A stretch of DNA of 64,000 nt from Saturnia japonica (Eukaryota > Arthropoda > Insecta > Lepidoptera > Saturniidae). Below the pieces are notes generated by a model. It had not been told where the DNA came from and ran no database searches. It was given only the letters and a program-made list of their open reading frames with translations. Location of the stretch: contig CM065319.1 in the NCBI GenBank assembly GCA_033032175.1, positions 16,031,018 through 16,095,017 on the forward strand, written 5' to 3'. Both the position numbers and the translations under genes were made by a program. Shown here piece by piece: positions 10,481 to 21,654 of the stretch (positions are counted from its first letter, which is position 1; each line of letters begins with the position of its first letter).

Positions 10481-11284
10481 ATTGATCCTTCGAGCCGTAT
10501 AAAATTGTCACGAATTCTTTCATCCAATCAACAACCGAGAAATAAAAAAATAACTCCAGCAAATAAATGAATGTGCCAATGGTGAATATGATTGCTTAAC
10601 GAGTAAGTATAGCAACCATTTAAAACTTAATTTAAAAATACATAACTTCCAGGCTAAGCGGGCTTTAATATATTTTTCTTTGACCCCGGCAGTGATTCAT
10701 TCAGTACTCGGAACATAACTTAGTACGGGGTGCATAGTATTATAAAGAGGGTTCGTAAAGCTTTCCCGGAACTGAGTCATATTCTACAAAGCGATAGCGT
10801 GGTTAGTACAAGAAGAAAGCGGTAGCGGAATAATGTGCTCGACATTAATAAAATATTTTTTTTAATATCTAAAAAAAACTTATGTGCCAATAACCTATGA
10901 AATAATTAGTTTTATTATTAATCACGAGCTGATGATCTTGGTGAGCATAACAGTTTGTAGTCATGAGATTATATCGTTTTGTTATCGGTTCTTAATGCGT
11001 GTACAAAATTCAAATTATTCGGGCGTGAGAAAAGAATGAATGGAAAAATGTATTATATTAATGCAATAGAGATCAAGCTTTATTAAAAGCGTATTAGCAA
11101 AAAGTTTAAAACTTTTTAATGTATTTTTAGACTTTCATGAAAAAAATTGTACACTAATATTATAAAGCTCGAGAGATTTTTTGTTAATAATTTTTATATT
11201 GTAATTAACGCATACGCGCTATTGTAAGGGAGTCAAAAAAAAATATTAAAATACTTTTTAAAAACAAGCTTTAATTCAACAGTT
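10481..11284. other. AT-rich DNA, no gene seen
   Basis: No exon-like segment or recognised repeat. Confidence 0.4.
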
Positions 11285-11790
11285 CTGTTGTACATAGGTA
11301 CATAGATCACGGCTCTGTCACAACGGTGTAGGCAGAGACCTCGTCCTTTCATTTGCAACGATCCTGCCAAACATCTTTCGCTTCTTCATCATTTATCAAG
11401 TTTCCCACGCACGCTCGTCAGTACAGAATACTCTTGACCTGACCTTTGTTAAGAACGTCACAGATTTGATCGAGGAACGTTCGTGTAAGCCTACCTCTTT
11501 CAATACTCCCATTCACATTCGTCTTATAAATTTGTTTAATCATTCTTCTTTCATTTATTCTCTCTACATGCTCAAACCATCCAAGCATCCTTTTCTCAAT
11601 CCGTGTGTCTATATTTTCTTTCACACCACGAAGTTCTCTTATCACAGTATTTTTTATATCCTGTCACTCAATTTCATTCCTAACATATCTCTTAGCGCTC
11701 TCATTTCTACTTTCATGCTTTTTCTGCCACACCAAGCTTTCACTTCCGTACATAAATGTTTAAACTAACATTTGCTTTATGCACAGCCAG
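11285..11790 (-). mobile_element. LINE C-terminal fragment (endonuclease/RT type)
   Basis: On the - strand a frame reads IRELRGVKENIDTRIEKRML, then GWFEHVERINERRMIKQIY, then a basic-to-D block (ERGRLTRTFLDQICDVL). This W-F/G-H-x-x-R then RGR...D arrangement is the common C-terminus of RTE-like LINE proteins. Upstream sequence to about 11,790 (YGSESLVWQKKH-like) and downstream DVWQDRCK-like residues fit the same family, with stops. A truncated, inactive copy. Confidence 0.75.
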
Positions 11791-12617
11791 ACTAGCTTTC
11801 GTAGAAATTTTCTGGTTTTTCATAAAGGTGTGCAACCCCTCACCACTATTCACCACGTTACCGGCATGTACTCTCCTTTCTATATCACTTTCATTTATTT
11901 TTTTCTATGGTCGTGCACAAGAATATTCGGTATAACTATGAATATATTTTGTTTAGCTTTTGCATAAAATATTTTTTTTTCATTTTAGTACAACTGATAT
12001 TGAATAAAAGCTTGTTTTTAATTAATATTTTTTTCGTATTCTTCTCAACAAACACTTTCATTTGATAACCATAGCATGGGGGTGCATAAACAATAACTGA
12101 TTGGCCATATTGGATTTAAAATAACGTGTCAGCTCCATCGGTTGGGAATAACTGTTTTAAAATGTAGTTGCAAGATTCTACCCACACTTACAAGGCAAGT
12201 TAAAAAATAGCTTGTGAAAGTTGTATAAATCGTTTATGACTTAGACAATCCGGTAAAACTTTATTAAAGTCTATAGCCGGTATACGACGCTTTGCAGAGT
12301 GTTTACGACCATACTGAACTGCTGACTTTGTCGCGCCTACTGAAACTGTATTAACCATCACTTTGCGAAATGGGCCGTGAAGATAACGCACTGCGCTAAT
12401 TACACTGCACACAGCGCATTTTATATGATTTTTATAATATTGTTTGCATTTTTTTTTTTCATAACAACACGATAAAGACGTGACCGCCTTGTAAGCACAG
12501 TGCAATCCAACGGTAACAACGGTGATCACTGTCATGTCGGCCTGCAAACTTCTTTACCAGCTACATATAAATATACTGATTGATCCCGAAACGTGATAAG
12601 TCATAAGGCAATTCCTA
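11791..12617. other. Unassigned; contains an unrecognised - strand frame
   Basis: A 115-codon - strand frame at 12,200-12,547 has several Cys residues and a Lys-rich middle but matches no family I know. It lacks splice signals that would mark it as an exon. It could be part of an unidentified repeat. Confidence 0.3.
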
Positions 12618-13035
12618 ACAAAAAAAAAACCAACTTCAATAATGTTGAGGAGTTTCCAAGTGTATCTTCCATGTCTAAAGTCCAATGCCAATGAAATTAA
12701 AATGGGACCACGGTATCCCCTTTCCAACGAAAAAATTGATTATGTGGTTTCATAAAACCACGGTAAAAGTGAATTTTTTTTTCACATTATAAATGAGTAA
12801 TAGTCTATACACTACACGGTCAGTTGCTGCGAACTATAGGCGCCGCCATCCCTACTCCGCGGCCGACCGTCACGCGACATGCAACACACAGACCAAAAAT
12901 TTTGAGGCGATCTAATAAAAGTTTAACTTTAAAAAGAATAACCTAAATCGGTTCATAAACATAGAAGTTGTGGCTGAACATCCATAAAAAATATACATTA
13001 AAATTGAGAAACTCTTTTTTTTGAAGTCTTGTAAA
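12618..13035 (+). repeat. Repeat family B (CCGACTTC type), long copy
   Basis: Signatures: AACCAACTTCAATAATGTTG, GTCCAATGCCAATGAAATTA, AAATGGGACCAC, CTAAATCGGTTCATAAACAT, GGCTGAACATCCATAAAAAA and a closing TTTTTTGAAGTC. The start (CAACTTCA) and end (TGAAGTC) are inversely complementary, so the family looks like an inverted-repeat (MITE-like) element. This copy carries about 200 extra internal bases (about 12,740-12,943) not seen in other copies. A GTGGTTTCATAAAACCAC palindrome opens that extra part. Confidence 0.75.
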
Positions 13036-13249
13036 AAGAGAATCATCTATCACCATGAGCAATGTGGTTTCGACCAAGTCGAGTACAGAACTCTAACTAA
13101 CAAACACCCACCCGCTTAATTGCACGTAACCGCGGAGGAAAGAAAATAGGCTGAACAGAAAATTTTACGTGTGACCACAGTTCATTAAAATTTTAAAAAT
13201 CGTACTGAAGAGTCTCCGATGTTAAGTGACGTTTTTGTTAAACGTCAAC

Positions 13250-13460
13250 ACAAAATCAAAAATCAAAATAAATGAAATCTTTATTCAATTTAGGCTCTAG
13301 GGAGGCACTTATGAATGTCAAAACACTACTGCCGGTTCGATCAATATCTCCTAGACATCGAGAAGAACCGGTGAGAAACTCGATCGGGTTTATCTTTTTT
13401 CCCAACTATACAAAAGTGTTGAGAGGGAGTCACTTCCAGACATCACTATCATTCACATTG
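13250..13460 (+). repeat. Interspersed repeat also present at 61.4 kb
   Basis: GGCACTTATGAATGTCAAAA, CACTACTGC, CGAGAAGAACCGGT and GAGAAACTCGATCGGGTTTA recur at 61,408-61,560. A non-coding interspersed repeat. Confidence 0.75.
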
Positions 13461-13839
13461 GTATCGCCATGTTAATCTCCTTTCGGCATATTCAACCTTT
13501 TCCAACATATAATGTTTTTTAATTCCGTTAACGTCTTCGCGCGCACTTAAAAGAAGAGATGACTTTTCATGTCATTCATTAAAAATAAAATATATTATAT
13601 CTACATATTGATTAAAAATAAAATAATTAAAATACACATAAATATAATACCATAAAATAATAAAATACAAAAATATTTGTGCATGTGATAATTAAAGAAG
13701 TGCATGAAGTGAAGAAGAACATAGTCGCCATTCATAATACATCATTTCATCAGGTACGTTGCGTGCTTTCTCTAATAAAAATACTATTTTCCAAATTATC
13801 CTTATTTCTTATTTATTAATACAGTCCTCTATATCGTAA

Positions 13840-14110
13840 AACCAGCGTCCCAGTAACACACCCTATAATAACCTTTTGAGAGTAAAACCCTCTTGACATG
13901 GTCCTTGAACTTGTTGTCCTGTAAGTCAGTAATGTGCTTCGGGAGCTTATTATAAAACCTAACACTATTACCTAAAAAACTTTTGGTACGACTAATTTCT
14001 CTCTAATTGTAGTATGATATTATAAAAAATGTGACAATAAAAGATTTCGATCACTTCGTCAACCACAAGAAATTTTTACCCGACGACATCGGTTCAATGT
14101 TTGGTGATAG
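13840..14110 (-). mobile_element. LINE C-terminal fragment (Jockey/CR1-like)
   Basis: The - strand between about 13,992 and 13,838 reads SRTKSFLGNSVRFYNKLPKH, then ITDLQDNKFKDHVKRVLLSK, then GYYRVCYWDAGFTI and a stop. This is the characteristic end of insect Jockey/CR1-type RT proteins (FYNKLP, KFK, KGYY). The sequence above 13,995 is frame-shifted. The element is 5'-truncated. It is absent from simple ATG-based ORF lists because the fragment has no Met. Confidence 0.8.
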
Positions 14111-14645
14111 AAGATTGTGCTGATCTTTGACAAAATCTAACTTGACTAAGTTTTTAAGAATGTACATTAATTACTTACTAATGATAATTAATTACATTAA
14201 TAAATGTAAAATGTGGGTTTAAGTACATACAGGTAGCGGAAATAATTCTGATGCGTTTGTACTAATGAAACCAGTAACGTGTAATTAATTTATATAATTT
14301 AATTCGTTTATCATTGTGATGTTACATAAGTATATTTTTTTTTATTGATTATTTTTGTGAAATGTACAAGGTGAACTTGAATTTTTGACCTGCTACCAAA
14401 TTGAGGTTTTAATAACGCGATGTCATGTGTAATAAACATTAGTTATATTTATTATTACTAGAGGTGTCTGGGAGTAAAAATCTCTGCGTAATAAACCCGT
14501 GCAGAGCCGCTGGCACAGCTAAAATGTATGTAATTGACGTCTCGGAAAGAATTCTAACCTTTTATTAGATAATGTTAAGCTTTCCGAGTTAATATAGACT
14601 TTTTTTTTATATGGCAAGACATCGAGCACCAGACGATCACCCGTA
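14110..14645. other. AT-rich DNA, no gene seen
   Basis: Mostly A/T, with short repeats of TTAATTACTTACTAATG type near 14,165. No coding signal. Confidence 0.4.
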
Positions 14646-14649
14646 TTTT

Positions 14650-14960
14650 TTTTATTTATATTTCTACAAGGATTTTGAAGCAATGATGGCTCAGAGGAAG
14701 CGTGTATCGACACCGTTTCGATGGCATGGGTTCGAATTCCTGCAATGAGCCTTAGCTTCCCGTGAAAGGAAAACATTGTGATAAAACCATAGCATGGTGT
14801 TAGGTTATTTTCTAATGCCCGTCTAATAGTTAGCTACCACCCTCAAGTTGAAAAACTATCGCCACAAAAGAGCCTAAAGTTGTGTTCCGGCAGCTGCACT
14901 TGAGAACCAGTTCCTCCACTACGTCTAGCGTGACACCATCTTGGGGCATAACGATAAGAA
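14650..14960 (+). mobile_element. tRNA-derived SINE (family 2), near full length
   Basis: tRNA-like head with an A-box-like GATGGCTCAGAGGAAGC and a B box GGTTCGAATTCC at about 14,729, then AATGAGCCTTAGCTTCCCGT, GAAAACATTGTGATAAAACC, ATAGCATGGTGTTAGG, CACCCTCAAGTTGAAAAACT, GTGTTCCGGCAGCTGCACTT, AACCAGTTCCTCCACTACG and CACCATCTTGGGGCATAAC. The same body recurs eight or more times in the window. Pol III promoters of this kind drive transcription of active copies. Confidence 0.9.
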
Positions 14961-15429
14961 TTGCGTTAAATTTATATTTGTTTAAGATTACGTGAGAATA
15001 CGTAAGTTGAAGGCAGTTGTTGCTCTAGGCCACTTTATATCGATCCCAGTTCAAGGTTCAGTACGAGGTCGAACTAGTCTACAATATTTTCTATATTGAC
15101 TAAACGCCTAAACTATGATATTATATAGGTGTTTACGACCTATTTTATATTTATAAACTGAAATTGAGGCTATTTTTCGAATGCGGCTATCAGATCGTAC
15201 CGATATGTGTTTGTAGACAGATTTTGCTTGAGGGTGAAAATAAAGTAGTTAGCGCCAGAAAACCTTGGAAATTTATTTCAAGAGAATGAAAAAAGCCTTG
15301 TATAAATTATAGTAATATATCATTATGCCGATAAATGGCATGCCAGTAGTAAAGTATTTCGATGTGGTGGTAAAATTAAATCTCTCTAAGAGACTGGTTT
15401 AGGGAATATATTTTTTTTTATATTTATAG

Positions 15430-15705
15430 GGTTATCCTTCTGGCCACAATCTCACCTGATCTTAAAACGATGTGGCATAAAATGGAAGCACGCTAAGCCT
15501 AATAGAAGACTGGCTCTCAAGTGTAGCTGCCGGAACACGCCTATTGGTTCTTGGCGTCAGATTTTCAAGTTGCTGCTGGTGGCTAGCCAGGCGGGCATTA
15601 GAGAAAGCCTTATCAACATGCTACGGTCTCATCACGATGTTTTTCTTCGCCAACCAACCATTCCTACGCTACCAACTGAACCATCATTGCTTCTACTGAA
15701 GAATA
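15430..15705 (-). mobile_element. SINE family 2, reverse copy beside an exon
   Basis: Reverse complement of the SINE body, from GCACGCTAAGCCTAATAGAA through GCTGCCGGAACACGCCTATT and ACATGCTACGGTCTCATCAC to the head (CTGAACCATCATTGCTTCTA). The head end lies only about 25-30 bases before the exon starting at 15,729, so the branch point of that intron may fall in or beside SINE sequence. Confidence 0.85.
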
Positions 15706-15728
15706 TACGATCTTGATACTTGTTTCAG

Positions 15729-15840
15729 GCCGACGGAAGCCTGCTCCTGAAGAAGCTGGATGCTGACGACACAGGGTTATACGAATGCAGTGTTGAAAAC
15801 GAAACGGCTTTCGTTGATAGAGTTAACTTGACTGTCCGAA
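15729..15840 (+). CDS. Ig/FnIII adhesion protein, exon A: end of an Ig domain
   Basis: This is the first visible coding exon of a surface protein of the immunoglobulin superfamily. The acceptor is CTTGTTTCAG and the donor GTGAGT; length is 112 bases, phase 0 in and phase 1 out. It encodes 37 residues with the Ig signature D-D-T-G-L-Y-E-C (strand F, with the second disulphide Cys) followed by strand G (FVDRVNLTV). Two N-glycosylation sequons (NET, NLT) point to an extracellular position. The first Cys and the rest of the Ig domain must lie upstream; I found no convincing exon in 1-15.7 kb. The domain order Ig, FnIII, TM, short tail resembles several insect neural IgSF molecules, but I cannot name the gene. 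Confidence 0.9.
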
Positions 15841-15884
15841 GTGAGTACTAGTTTTTTTAATTATTCTTTATTATTATATACTAG

Positions 15885-16556
15885 CTGTGCCCGCGGTTGC
15901 GCTCGCATGGACTACAAAATGCCGTCGATCGGGCACACGCCGAAATGGTGCTACCCTCCTTACCAGTTATTGGTTATACCGGTTATAATGGCGTCAGTAT
16001 GACGTTTTATTTTGGCCTTAACATTTTGTCCTTGTCTTTAGCTTTAATAATAAATATGTTTGTAAGGGATAGCAGTATTAATATGGCAGCACAAATCGAC
16101 CAAAAACAAGCAACCGTCATCAGCGTTGAGAGGTCTGCTTGCCGCTCAAGGCAAATTTTGAAGCGACGTTGAGCGGTTCGATTGCCAGACCGGAGGTTAA
16201 AGACAAAAATGCTTATTGCTTATTATTCTTAGAAGAAAGACATATGCTTTCACTGACTTTTTTGTAAGTATTTTTAAGATCTACTTCCAATCATGTACTA
16301 CATAAGTTTGATATATTACGATTTAGGGCACTTCAATGGCTTACGCTGAGTAAACCATAAGAGATATATCAAATTAATGTACTTCATAACTGTAGATATT
16401 AAAAAGACCTACAAAAAAGTCAGCGAGAGCATATGTATATCTTCTAAGGATCACCCACGATAAGCATATAACCAGGAGCGTGGGTAGCACGATTGGCGCG
16501 TATATCCGATCGACGGCATACTGTAGTCCACGCGAACGAAGTCGCGGGCACAGCCA
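15885..16556. repeat. Repeat family A, two copies head to head (foldback)
   Basis: The left arm starts with GCTGTGCCCGCGGTTGCGCT (reverse orientation). The right arm ends with ACGAAGTCGCGGGCACAGCC (forward orientation). Near the middle, GAAGAAAGACATATGCTTTC with ACTTTTTTGTAAGTATTTTT on one side mirrors AAGACCTACAAAAAAGTCAG and GCATATGTATATCTTCT on the other. The frame at 15,897-16,172 lies inside the left arm and is not a gene. Confidence 0.75.
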
Positions 16557-16745
16557 GTATCTTATAATATCAGCTATCTGCCAATGAAAGTCCTGTCAAA
16601 ATCGGTCCTTCCGTTTCGGAGATTACCCTGAATAAACAAACAGACAGACAGACAGATAGACAAAAATTTTGAAAATATATTTTTAATATACTTGTTGCAT
16701 GCGTGTATTTGTAGACACTACAAATAGACGCTTCAATTTTATTTA
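16557..16745 (-). repeat. Repeat family A, further reverse fragment
   Basis: ATCAGCTATCTGCCAATGAA, CCGTTTCGGAGATTACCC and ACAGACAGACAGACAG, ending with ACGCTTCAATTTTATT. Confidence 0.75.
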
Positions 16746-17099
16746 TTTTTATATATTGCACAGTCAAACGTGTGTCATAAATAGCTAAAGTTTGTAAGTT
16801 GATAATCTTCGAAACTACAGAATCGATTCTAAATATTATTTCACTAATAAGAAAGAAGCTACATTATCCCTGAACGATATAGACTTTTTTTTCTTGTTAA
16901 ACTTTTTAAACACAATATAGTGATGATTATTTATTGAAATAGCCGAATATTTTTAATTATGAACATTTTAGATGGAATAAACTCTCGCGCAAATTAAAGA
17001 CACGCTAGTATCATATATACGAGGGCAGTGACCCACTTATATAATCAGCTAATCCGACGTATTTAAATAATATTTGCTTAAATTATTATTTACTTAAAT

Positions 17100-17535
17100 T
17101 CGAAAGTAACTCTGTCTGTCTGTCTGTTACGTTTTCACGCCTAGACCACTGAACCAACTTTGATGAATTTTGGTATAGAGATATATTGGACCTTGGGAAA
17201 GGACATGGGGTAGTTTTTGTAGCGAAAATAAAACTTTAAGGGTTGAAAATAGGGGATGAAAGTTTTTATGAACTAAATATGGGAACACCAAATACGCATG
17301 CGTGATAATGGTGAAGTGACATTGGCTGCCATACCAACCAGTTTGTTGATTGTTAATCTGGTTTGTAGATATATTGTACAGGGATTGATGAAAATTGTAC
17401 ACGGGAAATACACGCCATTCCTCAATTGATACGGTATATGAATTGTCAACAATATGGGTAAAAATAAAGTTACGATATGTAAATAACTACTGCGTAACTA
17501 TAAACGCGTTCGGAGCCGCGGGCACACCGCTAGTA
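17100..17535 (+). repeat. Interspersed repeat family C
   Basis: CTGTCTGTCTGTTACG, ACTGAACCAACTTTGATGAA, TTTTGTAGCGAAAATAAAAC and a final GAGCCGCGGGCACACCGCTA. Its layout parallels the repeats at 25.2, 26.0 and 59.6 kb (a TTTGATGAAATTTTG-like core and a GCGGGCA...CTAG end). The - strand frame inside is not a recognised protein. Confidence 0.6.
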
Positions 17536-17844
17536 ATTAATATAATGGCTTTTTAAACTCATATATTTTTGTTAATTCTTATTCATATTAAACATCATTT
17601 AGCTACGACGGTAAATATCGCCAAGAGTTTAAATTATATTTTGTCATATACTCGGGATTAAATTTGTTAATAAATTATTAATTAAAAAACGTTAAATGCC
17701 TAATTTAAACAACAGAAATCGATACAAATGTTTTTTTTTTTTACGTGGAGGAACCCGTCATTGGTACACACCCGCTCGAGGAGCGAGGGTTTCCAAGTTG
17801 CCTTTTTAGAATCGTTAACGCTAACAGAAAACGAGATAGGAAAA

Positions 17845-18030
17845 ATTTTAACAAAATAAAACCAACTTCAAAGATGTTGAAGTGTTCCCTGGTGTATCTT
17901 CGAAGTTGAAGGTCCAATGCCCATAAAATTAAAATGGAACCATCCTTGAGGTATATCCTATCCAACAAAAAAAGAATTATCCAAATCGGTTCATAGAAAG
18001 AAGTTATGGCTGAACATCTGTAAAAAAAAT
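17845..18030 (+). repeat. Repeat family B, partial
   Basis: AACCAACTTCAAAGATGTTG, GGTGTATCTTCGAAGTTGAA, GGTCCAATGCCCATAAAATT, CAAATCGGTTCATAGAAAGA and GGCTGAACATCTGTAAAAAA. The distal end is lost. Confidence 0.8.
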
Positions 18031-18199
18031 GGAATTGATGATCACAGCGTTATTTCACGTGATCAGATAATATGTCATTTCCATACATTTTTTTCGTTTT
18101 CTATTATAGGACATATTATCTGTCGAAGTGTCTTATTGTTTTTACTACGAAGTACCGAATCATGGCTAACCGATACTCGGAGAACAACGAGCGGCCATC

Positions 18200-18362
18200 T
18201 TATTCACAAATGCGAAGCAGAAAAGGCTAAATATCACTTGCTTTAAAAATGCTATGAAAATATGGCTTGAAAATTCAACAAGAATGGTTCTGACTTTTGA
18301 TATTTAGCCATTTTCGCTATTGCTTTGCTCTTTGCGAAATACGTAATTAAGAGGCGGGTTAT
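18200..18362. repeat. Imperfect inverted repeat
   Basis: CACAAATGCGAAGCAGAAAA plus GGCTAAATATCA on the left pairs with TGATATTTAGCCATTTTCGC and TTTGCTCTTTGCG on the right. The right arm also recurs near 42,090-42,150 (TATCTAGCCATTTCTGTTAT, AGTAATAGGCGGG), so this is a dispersed MITE-like element. Confidence 0.6.
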
Positions 18363-18855
18363 GTAGAACTCAACCCACTAAAAACCCTCACGAATCCTGG
18401 TACTCTATAGCCGGAAGTGAAGTAATAGCTTCCACATTCTTCCGCTGTCCCCGGCAAGTATAAGTATCCAAAGTTAACGCAGTCCCATAAATGAGAGGTA
18501 TTTCTATTTCTGACACTTAGTCCTTCTATGTAATTTTTACGAGATTCTCTTCCTCGGTATATCGAATCCCCTAATGGCAAATGAATTTTCAACCCTGGTA
18601 TGATGTCATCGACTTTCGGGGGACATTCCTCTTTCGAAGTTCGACATTTGATTTTGAATTGTACTGTACTTTACATAAAGTACACTACATCGTATTAACC
18701 TAATACCTGATAAATATAAAATAAAACGTTCTAATTTCTCCACATTTTGGATTAATGCTTTAACGACTGCACGCAAAGGCTCCGGTCTCGCTTCCACAAT
18801 ACACTTGTATTTTCATTGTTATATTATTTGCTGTGCTTTGTTTTTATCGAAGTGG
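18359..18855 (-). other. Unrecognised - strand open frames
   Basis: Two consecutive - strand frames. One at about 18,790-18,690 encodes EARPEPLRAVVKALIQNVEK and on to ERFILYLSG. The other at 18,617-18,359 encodes KVDDIIPGLKIHLPLGDSIY, then YLYLPGTAEECGSYYFTSGY and stops. The residue mix looks more protein-like than the AT-rich background. A GT after ATCAG near 18,704 could be a donor, but the candidate acceptor before GAATGTCCCCC lacks a pyrimidine tract. It could be a small gene, a retrocopy or part of an unknown transposon inside the intron of the Ig/FnIII gene. I do not recognise the protein. Confidence 0.25.
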
Positions 18856-19364
18856 ATGCAATAATCCCGGCCGATATAAAAGGCAATCTGATTTAATGAA
18901 CCCGCTGTACGCTACTGTCGTCGGCGTCAGTAGAGTCGCTGTATTTTCTGTATCATAAGTCAGGATATTCTAACATTTTCCCTACTTGTCTCAATTAAGG
19001 TGCCCGTTCTGGCGTGTTGAATTGTAATTTCTTTTTAAGTTTAAATATTTCATATAAAATTGTAAACCATGAAACGGAATTTGGCTGTTTCCCCAAAATA
19101 TATTTCAATGTTATAAAAATAATGTACAACTTTACCAATGTTTACAGGGTCTGTTCTAAAGTTGTACATTTTGTTGTATTCTACAGTACAGTAAAAGTAA
19201 AGTACATTGCAATAAATAAATAAACAAAATTTCGTCACATATAAGGTCAAATTTTGCGAAGAGTATTAAAAAGCATAGTATTATATATAATATTGGTAGA
19301 TTCTTTATGTCCACTTGGATCGCAATGCGATATATAAGTTGGAAATCGAGTAATAATAACATAT

Positions 19365-20400
19365 CAGTGCTAGGCTAAAGCCTGTACAAAAACAATTCTC
19401 AATCGATCCGGTTTCCTTAAGGTGTCTTTCTTCACTGCCAGCCGATAGTGTTACCAACTCAAATGTTGCTCATTTGTTACTCAATTCAGAAAATTCATCG
19501 GCGTACATCAAATCGATATTCGGTCGGCCCTAAACCAATACCACCCGTCACCACATCTTACCACTGTCGATAAATCCTAAATTCTCGATGGGCACCCCTT
19601 GTACAGTATTTTTTCGAACCGGTCCAAAAATTTATTTCATTGTATTTTCTAACTAAGACGAAGTTAATAAATACATGGCCACCCTAACACAATAACAGCG
19701 TACCTGAAGACGAGCTCGGTACTCCGAAGGTCGCATAATGACTGTGATTATTTAATGGCCAGTCGACATAGATCTCCATTTGGATACCATTATTGCCTAC
19801 GAGTGGCAGCGATTTCAACCGGAAACCGGTGGTTGGAGGTCACGGTATAATGGCCGTCGAAAAGTGCCCATGTGAATGGAACTGTTCATATTTGTGATAA
19901 GTGGAGTTGGATAATTTTAGTTTGTTTATTAGTATTTTAAATGAGAGTGATGTTGCAACTATATTGTGTGCAGTTTTTTTTTTATCTGAGATCAGAATAT
20001 AAGTTTATTTTGTGAATACATGGGCGCCATTGGCACCAACTCTGCAGAGCTATATTAATCATGTGACATTTTCGTCTCACTCAGGCGACCAAGTTTATCG
20101 TAACATTTTTATGTGCAGCTTTTTGTGACATTTTTTGTGATGCCTCATTATTTTTTTTTCTTTAATCATTCATAGTCCTGGTTCGTTGGCTGTAATTCGT
20201 AATAATTTTAGAGATTACATAGACGGAAACGCAGGAAGAAACTAGTTAACAATACTGCATGAAGTTTCCTCAAATATCTATCTAACAATGTGCATTGGTG
20301 CCTGGTTTTCTTTTAAGTTATTAGCATATACAAAAAGTCAGTTGACATTAGAAAGCTTATATTCATTCTAACAGCGGCAGCTTTAGCGAAAATGCGAAAT
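19365..20400. other. Intron sequence, no gene recognised
   Basis: Part of the 8.4-kb intron between exons A and B. A less AT-rich patch at 19,690-19,880 has a short - strand frame (PFTWALFDGHYTVTSNHRF) ending in a stop, with no splice context; probably repeat-derived. Confidence 0.35.
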
Positions 20401-20424
20401 AACTTATTTAAACAAAACAATTTT

Positions 20425-20645
20425 TAACAAAATCAAAATGAACTTCAATGATTTTAAGAAGTTCCATACTGTATCTTCGAAGTTGAAAGGTACCAATGAT
20501 AATGAAATTAAAATGGGAGCCCCTTGGGGTATCCTCTATTCAACAAAAAAAGAATAGACTACATCGATTCATAAACAAAGAAGTTATGTCTGAAAAAACA
20601 TTCGAATTGAGATCCTTCTCCTTTTTTGGAAGTCGGTTAATAAAG
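20425..20645 (+). repeat. Repeat family B
   Basis: ATGAACTTCAATGATTTTAA, GTATCTTCGAAGTTGAAAGG, AATGAAATTAAAATGGGAGC, CATCGATTCATAAACAAAGA and a closing TTTTTGGAAGTCGGTTAATA. The frame across it is not a gene. Confidence 0.8.
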
Positions 20646-21034
20646 AAAACAAATCTCATTTTAAAACTGTCAAAACTCACACTAAGCTGCCGAATAGTTT
20701 GTGATCATACACGAATGAACAACTGTTTAATAAAATATTTTGTAATTTTGAAGAGCCTGACGGAACCAATAATGCATGCGCAAGCGAGAGTGTCGCGGCC
20801 GGCGTCATGGTGCTAAAGGGTGGCATCCGTAATACTCCCCAATGTCAACACGTTATGTAAACGTTGACATAACCGTGCGTTTGCTAAATTAAATTTTATT
20901 GATCAGTCGGCTCTGGTCTTTGGGCTGGGGCCTATATGAGATTGACAATCTATGTAAAACCGCCGCACATTTTTCATTTAAAACCCTACATAATTCCGTA
21001 CCCCATGTACAAAAATAATGATTTATACGCAGAG

Positions 21035-21325
21035 ATTAAAAGCGATAAGTTAAGTGGCGATTTGGCCCTAAATGGTAACACGCTAAGCATAGTGGAAAGG
21101 CTGGCTCTCATGAGCAACTGCCAGAACACATAGATGCTTGGTGACAGATTGTCAATGTAACTAGCCAGGGCATTAGAAAGTACCCTGCCACCATGCTATG
21201 GCTTCATCACGATATTTTCCTTCACCGAAAGTTCAGACTCATTGCAGGGATTCGAACTCACGTCGAAGAAGCGATGTCTGTACACGCCACCACTGAGCCG
21301 TCATTGTTCGAGCTGCGATAGGTAT
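21035..21325 (-). mobile_element. SINE family 2, reverse, near full length
   Basis: Reverse complement carries a tRNA-like head (CAGTGGTGGCGTGTACAGAC and GAGTTCGAATCCC at 21,259-21,247) and the body GTGAAGGAAAATATCGTGAT, CCATAGCATGGTGGCAGGGT, GTTCTGGCAGTTGCTCATGA. Confidence 0.9.
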
Positions 21326-21654
21326 TTGAGGAGAACATGACGTCTTAAGTTGTACTTAGAATTTTATAAGGGTCCGCGTATTGTATGTATGCTTGTGAAA
21401 AATGATCGTTCCTATGTATTATTTCATTTTGTACACTTTTTATTGTTTTGTGGAAAACAAAACGATTTATCAAATTGGTATGTATTTAGTTTTCCGGTGT
21501 TCTTTTGTTTTGCATTTGTGCTTTATGTCCGACTTCTGTCTTTAAACAAGTGTTACTTATTGTTTGTAATATGTGTAAAATCGACCGACAATGGAACATG
21601 TTTTACATAAGTTAGCGACCGCTTTGTTATTTTGAACCGATTATTCTCATTATG

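Noticed and set aside
12200..12547. A 115-codon - strand protein gene
   Set aside because: Cys/Lys-rich but with no family match, splice signal or promoter; kept only as an unassigned region.
15897..16172. A 91-codon + strand frame just after the Ig exon
   Set aside because: It lies in repeat family A and has no domain or splice support.
18865..18935. TATAAAAGG promoter on the + strand
   Set aside because: A TATA-like word is present, but no coding exon or initiator at the right distance follows on that strand.
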